Part shown: in pieces, positions 1 to 9,255 of the stretch
How the letters are laid out: every line of letters starts with the position of its first letter
Numbering within the stretch: position 1 is the first letter of the stretch
NCBI RefSeq assembly: GCF_013364235.1
Contig: NZ_CP054919.1
Location: 7,365,603 to 7,429,602, forward strand
Origin: Kitasatospora sp. NA04385
GTDB taxonomy: Bacteria > Actinomycetota > Actinomycetes > Streptomycetales > Streptomycetaceae
DNA: 64,000 nt
Direction: 5' to 3'
Translations under genes and position numbers: made by a program
The notes under the pieces: model-generated
Databases searched by the model: none
Told to the model about the DNA's origin: nothing
Seen by the model: the letters and a program-made list of their open reading frames with translations, nothing else

Positions 1-1195
1 TCACCATCGACAGCAGGTCGTGGAAGCCCCGCACCGGATGGCCCCCGGCCAGGCTGGTCAGGCCGCGCATGCCCAGCGAGCCCACCGTCAGGGTGAAGAA
101 CCCGGGCAGTGCCAGCAGCAGCCGCGGCGGCCGGTCCGGCCCGCGGGCCACCAGCGTGGCCAGCGCGCCCAGCACCGCGGCGGCCACGAACGTCCCGCCG
201 ACCTCGCCCACCAGCTTGGTCGCCCCCGACTGCACCGCCACCGTCAGGTACACCGTCCCCAGCAACGGCAGCAGCAGCCGCCACGGCACCGCGAAGGCGA
301 GCACCGTGCCGACCGTGAACAGCACCCAGGACAGGAACGTCGCCCAGCGCGGCAGGTCGGCGTGCGCCGCCAGGTCGAACAGCGCCGAGGTGTCGCCGCC
401 GGTGGCGTACACCCCGAGCATCACGCCCAGGTACAGCTGCAGCAGCAGGAACACCGCGTACACCAGGCGCACCGCGCCCGTGGTGAGGAACCCGGCGGCC
501 AGTTCGGCGGCCGCCGCCGACAGCAGGTCGCCGGGGACGAAGTAGAACAGCGCCGGGAGCATCAGCAGCACCGCCCCGCCGTGCGCCGGGGTCCGCGCGA
601 ACACCTCCAGCACCAGCACCGACACCGCCGCCGACGCCACCAGCGGCAGCACCCGCGACAGCCGCGGCCACCGCCCCGCCGCCACCGCCAGCACCGCCGT
701 GACCAGGCCCAGCACCGCCGTGCTGCCGATCTCGTACCAGGTCGGCTGCATCAGCGGCGCGAAACCCACCGAGAACAGCACGATGCCCAGGCCCTTCAGC
801 CACCACGGGTACGGGGCGGGCGAGTCGTCGATCGCCGCCAGCCGCCGCTCCGCCTCGGCGAGGGGGGTGCCGCCCAGCGAGACCCGGTGCGCCCAGGGCT
901 TGAGCGCGGCGACCCGGTCCAGCCGGGCGACGTCCGGGAAGGCCCGCACCGCGACCGTCTCGGTGCCCCCGCCCAGGGAGACGGTCAGCGTCGCGCCGTC
1001 CGGGACCAGCACCATCGAGGTGCGGGCGCCGAAACCCGTCGCGACCTGCGCCACCGCCTGCTCGATCTCCGAGGCGCCCTCGCCGCTGGCCGCCAGCAGC
1101 ATCCCGGTCAGCCGCGCCAGCAGCGCGGTCACCCGCTCCAGCGGCGCCGCCTCCTGGCTGCCCCCGTCCGGACGCACCGCCCGCCCGCCGTCCAT
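1..1195 (-). CDS. Threonine/serine exporter (ThrE family), 3' end cut by the window
   Basis: Membrane protein expected to export threonine and serine across the cytoplasmic membrane. The frame is open from ATG 1195 to the window edge (about 398 codons) with no stop, so the C-terminus lies outside. A GGGAGG ribosome site sits 6 nt upstream of the ATG. Residues 1-130 form a soluble domain with the ThrE-type stretch DGATLTVSLGG and an aspartate-rich AAIDDSPAPYPWW segment just before the first membrane helix. About ten hydrophobic segments follow, split by a short linker as in ThrE/ThrE_2 proteins. It is divergent from the SHOCT gene at 1395. The family is firm; the substrate is inferred from family knowledge. 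Confidence 0.88.
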   Translation of the reverse strand, partial: MDGGRAVRPDGGSQEAAPLERVTALLARLTGMLLAASGEGASEIEQAVAQVATGFGARTSMVLVPDGATLTVSLGGGTETVAVRAFPDVARLDRVAALKPWAHRVSLGGTPLAEAERRLAAIDDSPAPYPWWLKGLGIVLFSVGFAPLMQPTWYEIGSTAVLGLVTAVLAVAAGRWPRLSRVLPLVASAAVSVLVLEVFARTPAHGGAVLLMLPALFYFVPGDLLSAAAAELAAGFLTTGAVRLVYAVFLLLQLYLGVMLGVYATGGDTSALFDLAAHADLPRWATFLSWVLFTVGTVLAFAVPWRLLLPLLGTVYLTVAVQSGATKLVGEVGGTFVAAAVLGALATLVARGPDRPPRLLLALPGFFTLTVGSLGMRGLTSLAGGHPVRGFHDLLSMV

Positions 1196-1394
1196 CCGCG
1201 CCTCCCGAGCCGTCGAACCTGACACCCGCTCACATCCTCGCCCGGCGGGTGGCCGCTCGCGCTCCGGGAGCGGGGGAGGGGCGCGCGGGAGGGGCGCGGG
1301 AAGCGCGCGGGCGGCGTGCAGGGGGCGGCTGCCGACATGCGATGTCCGGAATGTGGTGATACCACTCGAAGGACCTGTGGAAGGGAGCCAGTCG

Positions 1395-1799
1395 ATGGAC
1401 GACTACCCGGCGCTCAACCTGTTCTGGACCATGCTCTGGCTGTTCCTGTGGATCCTGTGGTTCTTCCTGATGTTCAAGGTGCTGACGGACATCTTCCGCA
1501 GCCACGACATGGGCGGATGGGGCAAGGCCGGCTGGACGATCTTCGTGATCGTGCTGCCCTACCTCGGCGTCCTGGTGTACCTGATCGCCCGCGGCAAGGA
1601 GATGGGCCAACGCGACCGGGCCCTCGCCGCCAAGGCCGAGGGCGACTTCCAGGACTACATCAGGAAGGCCGCCGGAACCGAGGACCAGAACGCCGGGCCC
1701 CGGCACGTCGACGAACTCGCCCGCCTCGCCGACCTGAAGAACAGCGGCGCGATCTCCACCGAGGAGTTCGAGAGGGCCAAGCAGAAGCTGCTCGCCTGA
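1395..1799 (+). CDS. Small membrane protein with PLDc_N-like and SHOCT domains
   Basis: 134-residue protein. Residues 5-60 contain two hydrophobic helices of the phospholipase D nuclease N-terminal type (PLDc_N), with GKAGWTIFVIVLPYLGVLVYL. The last 30 residues form a SHOCT motif, ending LARLADLKNSGAISTEEFERAKQKLL. The start ATG 1395 follows AAGGGAG at 1381-1387, giving an 8-nt spacing. SHOCT motifs are short C-terminal oligomerisation or interaction helices in many bacterial membrane and stress proteins; the precise job is unknown. About 250 nt of low-complexity GC-rich sequence separates it from the phosphatase at 2050, and no clear terminator was seen there. Confidence 0.9.
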   Translation: MDDYPALNLFWTMLWLFLWILWFFLMFKVLTDIFRSHDMGGWGKAGWTIFVIVLPYLGVLVYLIARGKEMGQRDRALAAKAEGDFQDYIRKAAGTEDQNAGPRHVDELARLADLKNSGAISTEEFERAKQKLLA

Positions 1800-2049
1800 G
1801 CCCGCGCGGACGGACCGGCGAGCCTACGGACGGACCACGGACATCGGACGGCGCACGCACGCAGCCCGGGCCGGAGCGGGAACCCCACCCGCGCCGGCCC
1901 GGGCCGACGCGCGCACCCGCCGGAAGGCCGCCCCCGACCCCGCCGCCGACCCCGCCGCCGACCCCGCCGACGGGCCGACGGCCCGGGCCGGACAGCCGGG
2001 ACAGCCGGGGCGGACGGGACCGACGAGCCGACACGAGGAGGACACCGGG

Positions 2050-4119
2050 GTGCCGGAACCGCAACTGACACCCGAGGTGTTCGACCGCGCCGTCGTCGCG
2101 ATCGCCCTGACCGCGGGCCCCGAACACCGGATGGTCTACTACAACGAGGCCTTCCGCGACCTGTTCGGCGACCGCCCGCTCGGCGCCCCCGCCCGCGAGG
2201 CCTTCACCGACCCCGGCAGCGAACGCTTCCTCGCCACCCTCGACGCCGTCCTCGCCGACGGCAGCGCCCGGCAGGTCACCGCCCACCGCACCCTCGCCTG
2301 CCCCACCGGCGCCCCCGCCCACCGGCACTTCGTCTACTCCTGCTCGCCCGCCGCCACCCGGTACGGCCCCGGCATCCTCGCCGCCGCCATCGACACCACC
2401 GCCGAACTGCACTCCGCACTCGAAGCCGAACGCCAGTCCGCCGAACGGCTCGAAGCGCTCCAGCGCTACGAGGCGCTGATGGCCGCCGCCGCCCAGATGG
2501 TCTGGGTCGCCCGCGCCGACGGCACCGTCAGCGAACTCGTGCCCGGCTGGGAGGAGCTCACCGGCCAGCCCCTCCCCGGAACGACCGCCGACCGCCACCG
2601 CTGGCTCGACGTCGTCCACCCCCAGGACCGCGCCGACGCCGCCGCCCGCTGGGCCGCCGCCGTCCGCGACCTGCCCCCCGTCTTCGAACACACCCTGCGG
2701 GTGCGCAGCGCCACCGGCGGCTACCGGCACATCCGCTCCCGCGCCGTCCCCGTCCTGCGCGAGGGCCGCGGCCCCGAATGGATCGGCACCACCGCCGACA
2801 TCGAGGACCAGTGGCGCGGCCGCCTGCGCGAACGCCTGCTCGCCCGGGCCGGCGCCGTCACCGAGGCCGAACGCGCCGAGGACGCCTTCGCCGCCCTCGC
2901 CGCCACCCTCGTCCCCGACCTCACCGACGTGTGCGCCGTCTACCTGCTGCCCGGGCCCGACGCCGCCGACGGAGAGGTCACCGCCACCCGGATCGCCTCC
3001 GTCGCCCGCCCCGGACTGCCCCCGCTGCCCCCGCTCGACCGGCAGACCTTCACCCTCGGCGACCGCGCCCGGCAGGCCGTCACCGACCGCGCCCCCACCC
3101 TGCTGGAGATCACCGACGGGAACGTCCCCGACGGCGCCGTCCCCGAGATCTCCGCCCGCTGGCTGTACGACGCCCGCGCCACCAGCCTCACCCTGCTGCC
3201 CATCGTCGTCGACGGCGCCGTCGTCGCCCTCGCCGCCACCGCCGGGTGCGAGGACGCGCCCCCGCCCGCCCCCGCCGACATCGACCTCCAGCACGAAGTC
3301 CTGCAACGCGCCCAGGCACCGCTGCGCCAGGCCCTCGCCCTGCAACGCGCCCGGCACGCCGCCGTCGTCCTGCAACGCGCCCTGCTCACCACCCCGCCCT
3401 CCCTCGGCGGCGCCGCCGTCGCCGCCCGTTACCAGCCCGGCAGCCGCAACGCCGAGGTCGGCGGCGACTGGTACGACGCCTTCGTCCTCCCCGACGGCTC
3501 GCTCGCCATGACCATCGGCGACGTCGCCGGACACGACCTCGCCGCCGCCACCACCATGGGCCAGCTGCGCGCCATGCTCCGTTCCATCGCCTACACCCGC
3601 GGCCAGGCCCACACCCCCGCCGACACGCTGCGCGAACTCGACACCGCCGCCGAGGGACTGGGCGTCGGCAGCTTCGCCACCGCCGTGCACGCCCGGCTGG
3701 TGCGGCACGGCGCGGACGGCGGCTGGGAGATGGAGTGGACCAACGCCGGACACCCGCCGCCCGTGCTGCTCCCCGTCGACGGACCGCCCCGGCTGCTGTC
3801 CGCCGAGGACGCCGACGTCCCGCTGTGCGTGGACCCGGGCCGGCCCCGGGTCACCCACCGGCACCCCGTCGGGCCCGGCGAGACCCTGCTGTTCTACACC
3901 GACGGGCTGGTCGAAGTACCCGGCGAACACCTCGGCGTCGGCATCGCCCGGCTCTGCGAAACCGCCGCCGCCGCCCGCCGCAGACCGCTCGCCGAGTTCT
4001 GCGAGCACCTGGTCGCCAGCGTCGCCGACATCCGCGACGACATCGCGGTGATCGCCTTCCGGCCGGACCCGCCGCCACCCGGCGCCCTCCGCCCGCCGAA
4101 GCGAGGGGGACGGCCGTGA
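2050..4119 (+). CDS. PAS-PAS-GAF-like SpoIIE-type PP2C phosphatase
   Basis: 689-residue serine/threonine phosphatase of the kind that dephosphorylates STAS anti-anti-sigma factors. The start GTG 2050 follows GAGGAG at 2035. Residues 5-125 and about 137-260 look like two PAS sensor domains (MVYYNEAFRDLFG in the first, MVWVARADGTVSELVPGW in the second). Residues 270-410 are GAF-like. The PP2C/SpoIIE domain covers about 445-665, with metal-binding acidic residues in GGDWYDAF (near 470), IGDVAGHD (near 488) and the terminal DDIAVIAF. It overlaps the next phosphatase in GTGA at 4116-4119, so the two are translationally coupled. The signals sensed by the PAS/GAF parts are unknown. Confidence 0.92.
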   Translation: MPEPQLTPEVFDRAVVAIALTAGPEHRMVYYNEAFRDLFGDRPLGAPAREAFTDPGSERFLATLDAVLADGSARQVTAHRTLACPTGAPAHRHFVYSCSPAATRYGPGILAAAIDTTAELHSALEAERQSAERLEALQRYEALMAAAAQMVWVARADGTVSELVPGWEELTGQPLPGTTADRHRWLDVVHPQDRADAAARWAAAVRDLPPVFEHTLRVRSATGGYRHIRSRAVPVLREGRGPEWIGTTADIEDQWRGRLRERLLARAGAVTEAERAEDAFAALAATLVPDLTDVCAVYLLPGPDAADGEVTATRIASVARPGLPPLPPLDRQTFTLGDRARQAVTDRAPTLLEITDGNVPDGAVPEISARWLYDARATSLTLLPIVVDGAVVALAATAGCEDAPPPAPADIDLQHEVLQRAQAPLRQALALQRARHAAVVLQRALLTTPPSLGGAAVAARYQPGSRNAEVGGDWYDAFVLPDGSLAMTIGDVAGHDLAAATTMGQLRAMLRSIAYTRGQAHTPADTLRELDTAAEGLGVGSFATAVHARLVRHGADGGWEMEWTNAGHPPPVLLPVDGPPRLLSAEDADVPLCVDPGRPRVTHRHPVGPGETLLFYTDGLVEVPGEHLGVGIARLCETAAAARRRPLAEFCEHLVASVADIRDDIAVIAFRPDPPPPGALRPPKRGGRP

Positions 4120-6770
4120 ACGGGCCCGGGGACGAGGAGCAGGGCCGCCGGCAGGCGGACGGGGGCGCGATGCGGAGTCGGAGTCGAAGCCGGAGGGACG
4201 GCGTGGACGGTGGGGACGGCGTGGACGGCTACCGGGAGGACCGGCGCGGCGGCAGCGCTAGCAGCGGCGGCGGCGAGAACGGCAACGGGAACGGCAACGG
4301 GAACGGCAACGGCAACGGGAACGGTGACAGCGGCGGCGCCGCGGACGGGGAGGCGGACGGCGTGGTGGAGGAGACGGCACCGGGGAACGGCGAACCGGCG
4401 AACGGCGGACCGGCGAACGGCGGACCGGCGAGCGGCGGACCGGCGAGCGGCGGCACGCCCACCGGCAGCGGCCAGGGCGACCACGTCGACGCCGCGCTGC
4501 TCGACGCCCTGTTCGCCCAGGCCCCGCTCGGCCTGTACCTGCTCGACCACGACCTGCGGGTGATCCGCTACAACACCGCCGCCCGCGGCGTGCGCGGCAT
4601 GCCCAGCACCGACATCGTCGGCCACCAGCCCGCCGACTTCGCCCCCGGCTTCGACCCGGTCGAACTCGAGGAACTCGCCCGCCAGGCCCTCCAGGACGGC
4701 GGCTACGTCCGCGAACACCTGGTGCGCGGCCGGATGCCCACCGACCCCGGGCGCGAGATGGTCGGCGCGATCTCCTTCTTCCGGATCGTCTCCGACACCG
4801 GCCGCCCCTACCTGGTCGCCGCCGTCGAGGACGTCACCGACCGGCAGACCGCCCTCGACCGGCTCGACATCCTGCACAGCGCCCACCGCCGCCTCGGCGC
4901 CTCCCTCGACGCCATCGGCTCCGCCCAGGAACTCACCGACGTCGCCGTCCCGCGCTTCGCCGACTCCGCCACCGTCGACCTGCTCGACGAGCCACTGCGC
5001 GGACTGCCGCTGCGCACCGGCCCGATCGACCCCGGCGCACCGCTGCGCCGGGCCGCCTACCGCTTCGTCCACGGCACCGGCCCCGCCGGCCCCTCGCCCG
5101 GGCCCGTCCCGCACGGCGCGCTGTCCACGTACGGGGCGCCCACGCCGTACAGCCAGGCGCTGGTGGACGGGCGGGCCCGGCTGGTGCGCGGCCTCGGCGG
5201 GGACGAGGAGTGGCTGGCCGCCGACCCGGAGCGGGCGCTCCGGCTGACCGGGCTCGGCGTGCACTCGATGATCGTCGCGCCGCTGGTGGTGCACGACGCC
5301 GTGCTGGGCGTGCTGGCGCTGTACCGGCACCGGCGGACCGAACCGTTCGACCAGGACGACCTGGAACTGGCCGTCGAACTGGCCGCGCGCGGCGCGATGT
5401 CCATCGACAAGGCGCGTAGCTACGCGCGCGAGCGCTCGATCGCCACCACGCTCCAGCGCCAGCTGCTGCCCCGGGAACCGGCCGGACTGAGCGCGGTGCA
5501 GAGCGCGCAGGTGTACCTGCCCGGCGTGGTCGGGCCGGGCGGCGACTGGTACGACGTGGTGCCGCTGTCCGCCGCCCGGGTCGGCCTGGCGATCGGCTCG
5601 GTCACCGGCACCGGCATCGAGGCCGCCGCCGTGATGGGCCAGGTCCGCACCGCGCTGCGCACGCTGGCCGTCCAGGACCTGCAACCCGACGAACTGCTGG
5701 TGCGGCTGGACGACGCGGCCCGGGTCCTCACCCACGAGCAGCAGGGCAGCCTGCCCGCCGGCGCGGCCGGCCTGCCGGACGGGCTGGCGTCCTGCCTGTA
5801 CCTGGTCTACGACCCGATCGGCCGGACCTGCACGGCGGCCTCGGCCGGGCACCCCGGGCCGGTGGTGGTCGGCCCCGACGGCGTGCCGGTGCCGTTCCCG
5901 GTGGAACCCGGCCTGCCGCTGGGCTGCGGCGACGGCTGCTACGAGACGCGGATCGCGGAACTGCCGGTCGGCAGCGTCCTGGCGCTGTACACCAGCGGGC
6001 TGATGTCCGGGCCGCCGCACCGCGCCGCCGGGCACCGGGACGGGCGTGCTGCGGAGCACCCGGCCGGGCGGGCGGGCGGTGGTGGCCCGGGGCGCGGTGG
6101 TCCGGGGCGCGGTGGCCCGGAGCGTGGCGGCCTGGACGAGATGCTGCCGACCGGGCCGGGGGAGGGGCGGCGGGCCGTCCTGCAACGGGTGCTGGCCCGC
6201 GCCGGGGAGGAGGAGCTGTCGCAGCTGTGCGACCAGGCGGTGTACGCGCTGCTGCCCGAACGGCAGCGCGAGGACGCGGTGCTGCTGCTGGTGCGCACCA
6301 TGGGGCTGCCGGACGACAAGGTCGCGGTGTGGACCCTGCCGGAGGACCCGGCGGTGGTCCGCACCGCCCGGCGGCTGGCCGAACACCAGCTCGCCGCCTG
6401 GGGGTTGGAGGAACTGGAGTTCTCCACCGACCTGATCGTCAGCGAGCTGGTGACCAACGCCATCCGGTACGGGAAGTCGCCGATCCGGCTGCGGCTGATC
6501 AACGACCGGGGCCTGATCTGCGAGGTGTCGGACAGCTCGGACAGTACCCCGCACCTGCGGCGGGCCAAGTCCACCGACGAGGGCGGCCGCGGGCTGTTCA
6601 TCATCGGGCAGTTGGCGCAGCGCTGGGGGACCAGGTTCGCCCGGCACGGCAAGACCATCTGGGCCCAGCAGGAGGTGCCGACGGCGGACCGGGTGGACCG
6701 GGCGGACCGGGCGGGCCCGGACGGGCTGCCGGAGGTGGGGCCGGGGGACGGGGGCGAACTGCCGCGGTGA
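4116..6770 (+). CDS. PAS-GAF-SpoIIE phosphatase fused to a HATPase (anti-sigma kinase-like) domain
   Basis: 884-residue protein starting at GTG 4116, coupled to the upstream phosphatase, with ribosome site GAGGGGGA at 4103-4110. Residues 1-123 are low complexity (Asn-Gly and Pro-Ala-Asn-Gly repeats). PAS covers about 124-242 (GLYLLDHDLRVIRYN) and a GAF domain about 252-430. The SpoIIE phosphatase core begins at GGDWYDVV near 475, but aspartates of its second motif are changed (IGSVTGTG instead of IGDVxGHG), which may lower catalysis. A Gly/Arg/Pro-rich insert lies near 640-670. A C-terminal HATPase with SELVTNAIRYG and GGRGLFI covers 735-850. One protein thus joins phosphatase-like and RsbW-like kinase domains of a partner switch. 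Confidence 0.9.
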   Translation: MNGPGDEEQGRRQADGGAMRSRSRSRRDGVDGGDGVDGYREDRRGGSASSGGGENGNGNGNGNGNGNGNGDSGGAADGEADGVVEETAPGNGEPANGGPANGGPASGGPASGGTPTGSGQGDHVDAALLDALFAQAPLGLYLLDHDLRVIRYNTAARGVRGMPSTDIVGHQPADFAPGFDPVELEELARQALQDGGYVREHLVRGRMPTDPGREMVGAISFFRIVSDTGRPYLVAAVEDVTDRQTALDRLDILHSAHRRLGASLDAIGSAQELTDVAVPRFADSATVDLLDEPLRGLPLRTGPIDPGAPLRRAAYRFVHGTGPAGPSPGPVPHGALSTYGAPTPYSQALVDGRARLVRGLGGDEEWLAADPERALRLTGLGVHSMIVAPLVVHDAVLGVLALYRHRRTEPFDQDDLELAVELAARGAMSIDKARSYARERSIATTLQRQLLPREPAGLSAVQSAQVYLPGVVGPGGDWYDVVPLSAARVGLAIGSVTGTGIEAAAVMGQVRTALRTLAVQDLQPDELLVRLDDAARVLTHEQQGSLPAGAAGLPDGLASCLYLVYDPIGRTCTAASAGHPGPVVVGPDGVPVPFPVEPGLPLGCGDGCYETRIAELPVGSVLALYTSGLMSGPPHRAAGHRDGRAAEHPAGRAGGGGPGRGGPGRGGPERGGLDEMLPTGPGEGRRAVLQRVLARAGEEELSQLCDQAVYALLPERQREDAVLLLVRTMGLPDDKVAVWTLPEDPAVVRTARRLAEHQLAAWGLEELEFSTDLIVSELVTNAIRYGKSPIRLRLINDRGLICEVSDSSDSTPHLRRAKSTDEGGRGLFIIGQLAQRWGTRFARHGKTIWAQQEVPTADRVDRADRAGPDGLPEVGPGDGGELPR
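4278..4325 (+). repeat. In-frame 6-bp tandem repeat (AACGGS)8
   Basis: Eight head-to-tail copies of AACGGC, AACGGG or AACGGT encode an Asn-Gly run in the N-terminal linker of the phosphatase. A second, 15-nt in-frame repeat with core GGACCGGCGAACGGC follows at about 4385-4452. Length changes in either would keep the reading frame. Confidence 0.95.
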
Positions 6771-6795
6771 GTCGGCGGATTCTCGGTGTGTGCGA

Positions 6796-6837
6796 GGCGG
6801 GCGGCCGTCGGAGGGTTCCTTCCGGCGGCCGCCCGCC
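6796..6837. terminator. Bidirectional hairpin between convergent genes
   Basis: A 12-bp perfect GC stem (6796-6807 with 6826-6837) has further pairing of CGGAGG with CCTTCCG inside the loop. It lies between the end of the phosphatase gene on the plus strand and the end of the aldo/keto reductase gene on the minus strand. Confidence 0.8.
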
Positions 6838-6879
6838 GGGGGCGGGCCAGGGGCGGTTCAGGGGTGGATCAGGGACGGT

Positions 6880-7884
6880 TCAGGGGCGGGTCTTGGGAGC
6901 GTTCTCCGCCGTCCGGGCCGGGTCGAACTCGGCGACGGGCGACAGGATCTCGTCCATCCGGGCGAGCAGCGCGGGCTCCAGCTTGACGCCCGCGGCCTTC
7001 ACGTTCTCGGTGACCTGCTCGGGGCGGGAGGCGCCGATGATGGCGGCGGACACGTTCGGGTTCTGCAGCACCCAGGCGACGGCGAGTTGGGCGAGCGAGA
7101 GCCCGGCCTCCGCGGCGAGCGGCTGCAACTGCTGGACGCGCTCCAGGACTTCGGGCCGCAGCCAGCGCGCCACGAAGTTCGCGCCGCCCTTCTCGTCGGT
7201 GGCCCGGGAGCCGGCCGGCGGCTCGGCGCCCGGCTTGTACTTGCCGGTCAGCACGCCCTGCGCGATCGGCGACCAGACCACCTGGCCGATGCCCAACTCC
7301 TCGCAGGTGGGCACCACTTCACCCTCGATGACCCGCCACAGCGCGCTGTACTGCGGCTGGCTGGAGACGAACGGGACGCGCAGCTCGCGGGCCAGCGCGT
7401 GGCCGGCCCGGATCTGCTCGGCGGTCCACTCGGAGACGCCGATGTACAGGGCCTTGCCGGAGCGGACCACGTCGGCGAACGCCTCCATGGTCTCCTCCAG
7501 CGGGGTGGAGGGGTCGTAGCGGTGGGCCTGGTAGACGTCCACGTAGTCGGTCTGCAGGCGGCGCAGCGAGCCGTCGATCGACTCCAGGACGTGCTTGCGC
7601 CCCAGCCCCCGGTCGTTGCGGCCGGGCCCGGTCGGCCAGAACACCTTGGTGAGGATCTCCAACCCCTCGCGGCGCTCCCCCTTGAGCGCCCGTCCGAGGA
7701 CCGACTCGGCGCGGGTCTCGGCGTACACGTCGGCGGTGTCGAAGGTGGTGATGCCCGCGTCGAGGGCGGCCCGGATGCACGCGGCCGCGGTGTCCTCCTC
7801 GACCTGCGAACCGTGGGTGAGCCAGTTCCCGTACGCGATCTCGCTGATGATCAGGCCGCTGCGGCCCAGGTGGCGGAATTCCAT
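6880..7884 (-). CDS. Aldo/keto reductase (potassium-channel beta-subunit-like branch)
   Basis: 334-residue NADPH-dependent oxidoreductase with a TIM-barrel fold, starting MEFRHLGRSGLIISEIAYGN. The catalytic tetrad of the superfamily is visible: Asp in FDTADVYAE, Tyr in the same segment, Lys in ILTKVFW and His in YQAHRYD. The cofactor-binding end IGASRPEQVTENVKA is also present. The start at ATG 7884 is chosen because the family begins there; the frame opens 60 nt further upstream without family similarity. No Shine-Dalgarno is visible, so the mRNA may be leaderless. The substrate cannot be told from sequence. It is divergent from the nitroreductase at 8065. Confidence 0.93.
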   Translation of the reverse strand: MEFRHLGRSGLIISEIAYGNWLTHGSQVEEDTAAACIRAALDAGITTFDTADVYAETRAESVLGRALKGERREGLEILTKVFWPTGPGRNDRGLGRKHVLESIDGSLRRLQTDYVDVYQAHRYDPSTPLEETMEAFADVVRSGKALYIGVSEWTAEQIRAGHALARELRVPFVSSQPQYSALWRVIEGEVVPTCEELGIGQVVWSPIAQGVLTGKYKPGAEPPAGSRATDEKGGANFVARWLRPEVLERVQQLQPLAAEAGLSLAQLAVAWVLQNPNVSAAIIGASRPEQVTENVKAAGVKLEPALLARMDEILSPVAEFDPARTAENAPKTRP

Positions 7885-7967
7885 GGTCCGTACGGTACGC
7901 CAGCGGCGGCGGCCGGGGCGGGCACCGACGCGGGAAGCCGGCACAGGGGGCGGAGGTCGCCCGCCCC

Positions 7968-7981
7968 GGGTCTTTGGGCCC
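7968..7981. promoter_or_regulatory. DosR/DevR-like box upstream of the nitroreductase
   Basis: GGGTCTTTGGGCCC matches 11 of 14 positions of the core of the mycobacterial dormancy-regulator box (GGGACTTTAGTCCC type). It ends 83 nt before the start of an Acg-family nitroreductase, a family that belongs to the DosR regulon in Mycobacterium. Assignment is by pattern and context only. Confidence 0.5.
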
Positions 7982-8064
7982 TACCGGGCGGGACGCGGGC
8001 GGGAGCAGGATCGAGGCACGGAAGGCGTGGGACGCGACGAGGATGCGGCGAGGAGTGATCCGCG

Positions 8065-9108
8065 ATGACCGAGTCGACGGTGCCGGCGAGGACGGCACCC
8101 GCAATGCCGGGCGGCCCGGTGGACGGGGCGCCGGCCGGACCGAGCGCGGCGGAACTGCGGGCACTGGTGGCGGCGGCCGGGGCGGCGCCCTCGCTGCACA
8201 ACACGCAGCCGTGGCGGTTCCGGCCGACCGCGGACGGGCCCGGCGTGCTGGTGTACGCCGACCCGGCGCGGGCGGTGCCGCTGGCCGACCCGGACGGGCG
8301 GGCCATGCTGGTGTCGGTCGGCGCGGCGCTGTTCAACCTGCGGGTGGCGGCGGCCCGACTCGGGCTCCCCGTCGAGGAGTTGGACCTGATGCCGGAGCCG
8401 ATCGGCGACGACCGGCCGGTCGCGGTGGTGCGCTTCGGGCCGCGCGGAGCGCCCTGCGAACTCGCCGAGTTGGCCGAGGAGATCGGCCGACGGCACTCCA
8501 GCCGCGAACCGTTCGGGAACCGGGACGTGCCGGAGGCGGTGATCGGCGAGCTGATCGAGGCCGCCGCCGACGAGGACACCGTGCTGGACGTGCTGGAGGA
8601 GGACGGCGCGCGTCGGGTGCTGGCGCTGACCGCGGAGGCCGAGGCCCGGATCGCCGGGGACGCCGCCCGCCGGGCCGAGACCGACGGCTGGGTGCGGGCC
8701 GCACCGGCCCGGGACGGCGTCCCGGAGCGCGCCCTCGGGCCACAGGACCACGAAGTCCGGGTTCCGGTACGGGACTTCGCCGGGCACGGGCCCGCGCACG
8801 CGCAGCGCTTCGAGGCGCTGCCGCAGGTCGCGACGCTCGCCACCCGGGGCGACACGGCGGCGGACTGGCTGCGGGCCGGACAGGCGATGGAACGGGTGTG
8901 GCTGGTGGCCACCGCCCGCGGGCTGCGGGTCTCGGTGCTCCACCAGGCCGTCGAACTCCCGGACACCCGTTGGCGGTTGCGCGACCCGGAGAGCGGCATC
9001 GGCACCGTGCAGGTGGTGCTGCGGGTCGGCTACGGCCCGCCCGGGGCGCCCACCCCGCGCCGGGACGTCGACGACCTGCTGCGCGACCCCGCCGAGGGGC
9101 GTGGGTAG
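8065..9108 (+). CDS. Acg-family FMN-binding nitroreductase-like protein
   Basis: 347 residues. The N-terminal motif APSLHNTQPWRF (about residues 40-52) is the signature of the Acg/Rv3131 group of nitroreductase-fold flavoproteins. A second conserved block, RRHSSREPFGNRDVP, lies near residue 143. The start ATG 8065 is preceded by GAGGAG at 8051. Acg proteins are induced in dormancy or hypoxia and may bind flavin rather than reduce nitro compounds. A DosR/DevR-like box lies upstream. The conserved C-terminal half (AGQAMERVWLVATARGLRVS) is intact. The true substrate is unknown. Confidence 0.9.
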   Translation: MTESTVPARTAPAMPGGPVDGAPAGPSAAELRALVAAAGAAPSLHNTQPWRFRPTADGPGVLVYADPARAVPLADPDGRAMLVSVGAALFNLRVAAARLGLPVEELDLMPEPIGDDRPVAVVRFGPRGAPCELAELAEEIGRRHSSREPFGNRDVPEAVIGELIEAAADEDTVLDVLEEDGARRVLALTAEAEARIAGDAARRAETDGWVRAAPARDGVPERALGPQDHEVRVPVRDFAGHGPAHAQRFEALPQVATLATRGDTAADWLRAGQAMERVWLVATARGLRVSVLHQAVELPDTRWRLRDPESGIGTVQVVLRVGYGPPGAPTPRRDVDDLLRDPAEGRG

Positions 9109-9126
9109 TTGCCCTCCGGTAGCTCT

Positions 9127-9173
9127 GCCGGTGCCCGGTCGTCAGTGCCCGCCCGCCGGTGCCCGGTCGTCAG
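9127..9173 (+). repeat. Two 19-nt direct repeats, intergenic
   Basis: GCCGGTGCCCGGTCGTCAG occurs at 9127-9145 and exactly again at 9155-9173, and decayed copies of GTTGTCAG/GTTGTCGG continue to about 9205. The stretch between the nitroreductase and DUF5713 genes holds nothing else I recognise. Confidence 0.9.
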
Positions 9174-9255
9174 CGCCTGGTTGTCAGTTCCGGTTGTCGG
9201 TGCCCGGGGGCATGATCGGCCGGAAGAACCCCACGGACGGACGGAGCGGCGGCGG

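Noticed and set aside
2778..4115. Upstream extension of the second SpoIIE gene in its frame
   Set aside because: It is an Arg/Pro-rich shadow of the first phosphatase gene; the GTG at 4116 with GAGGGGGA is the sound start.
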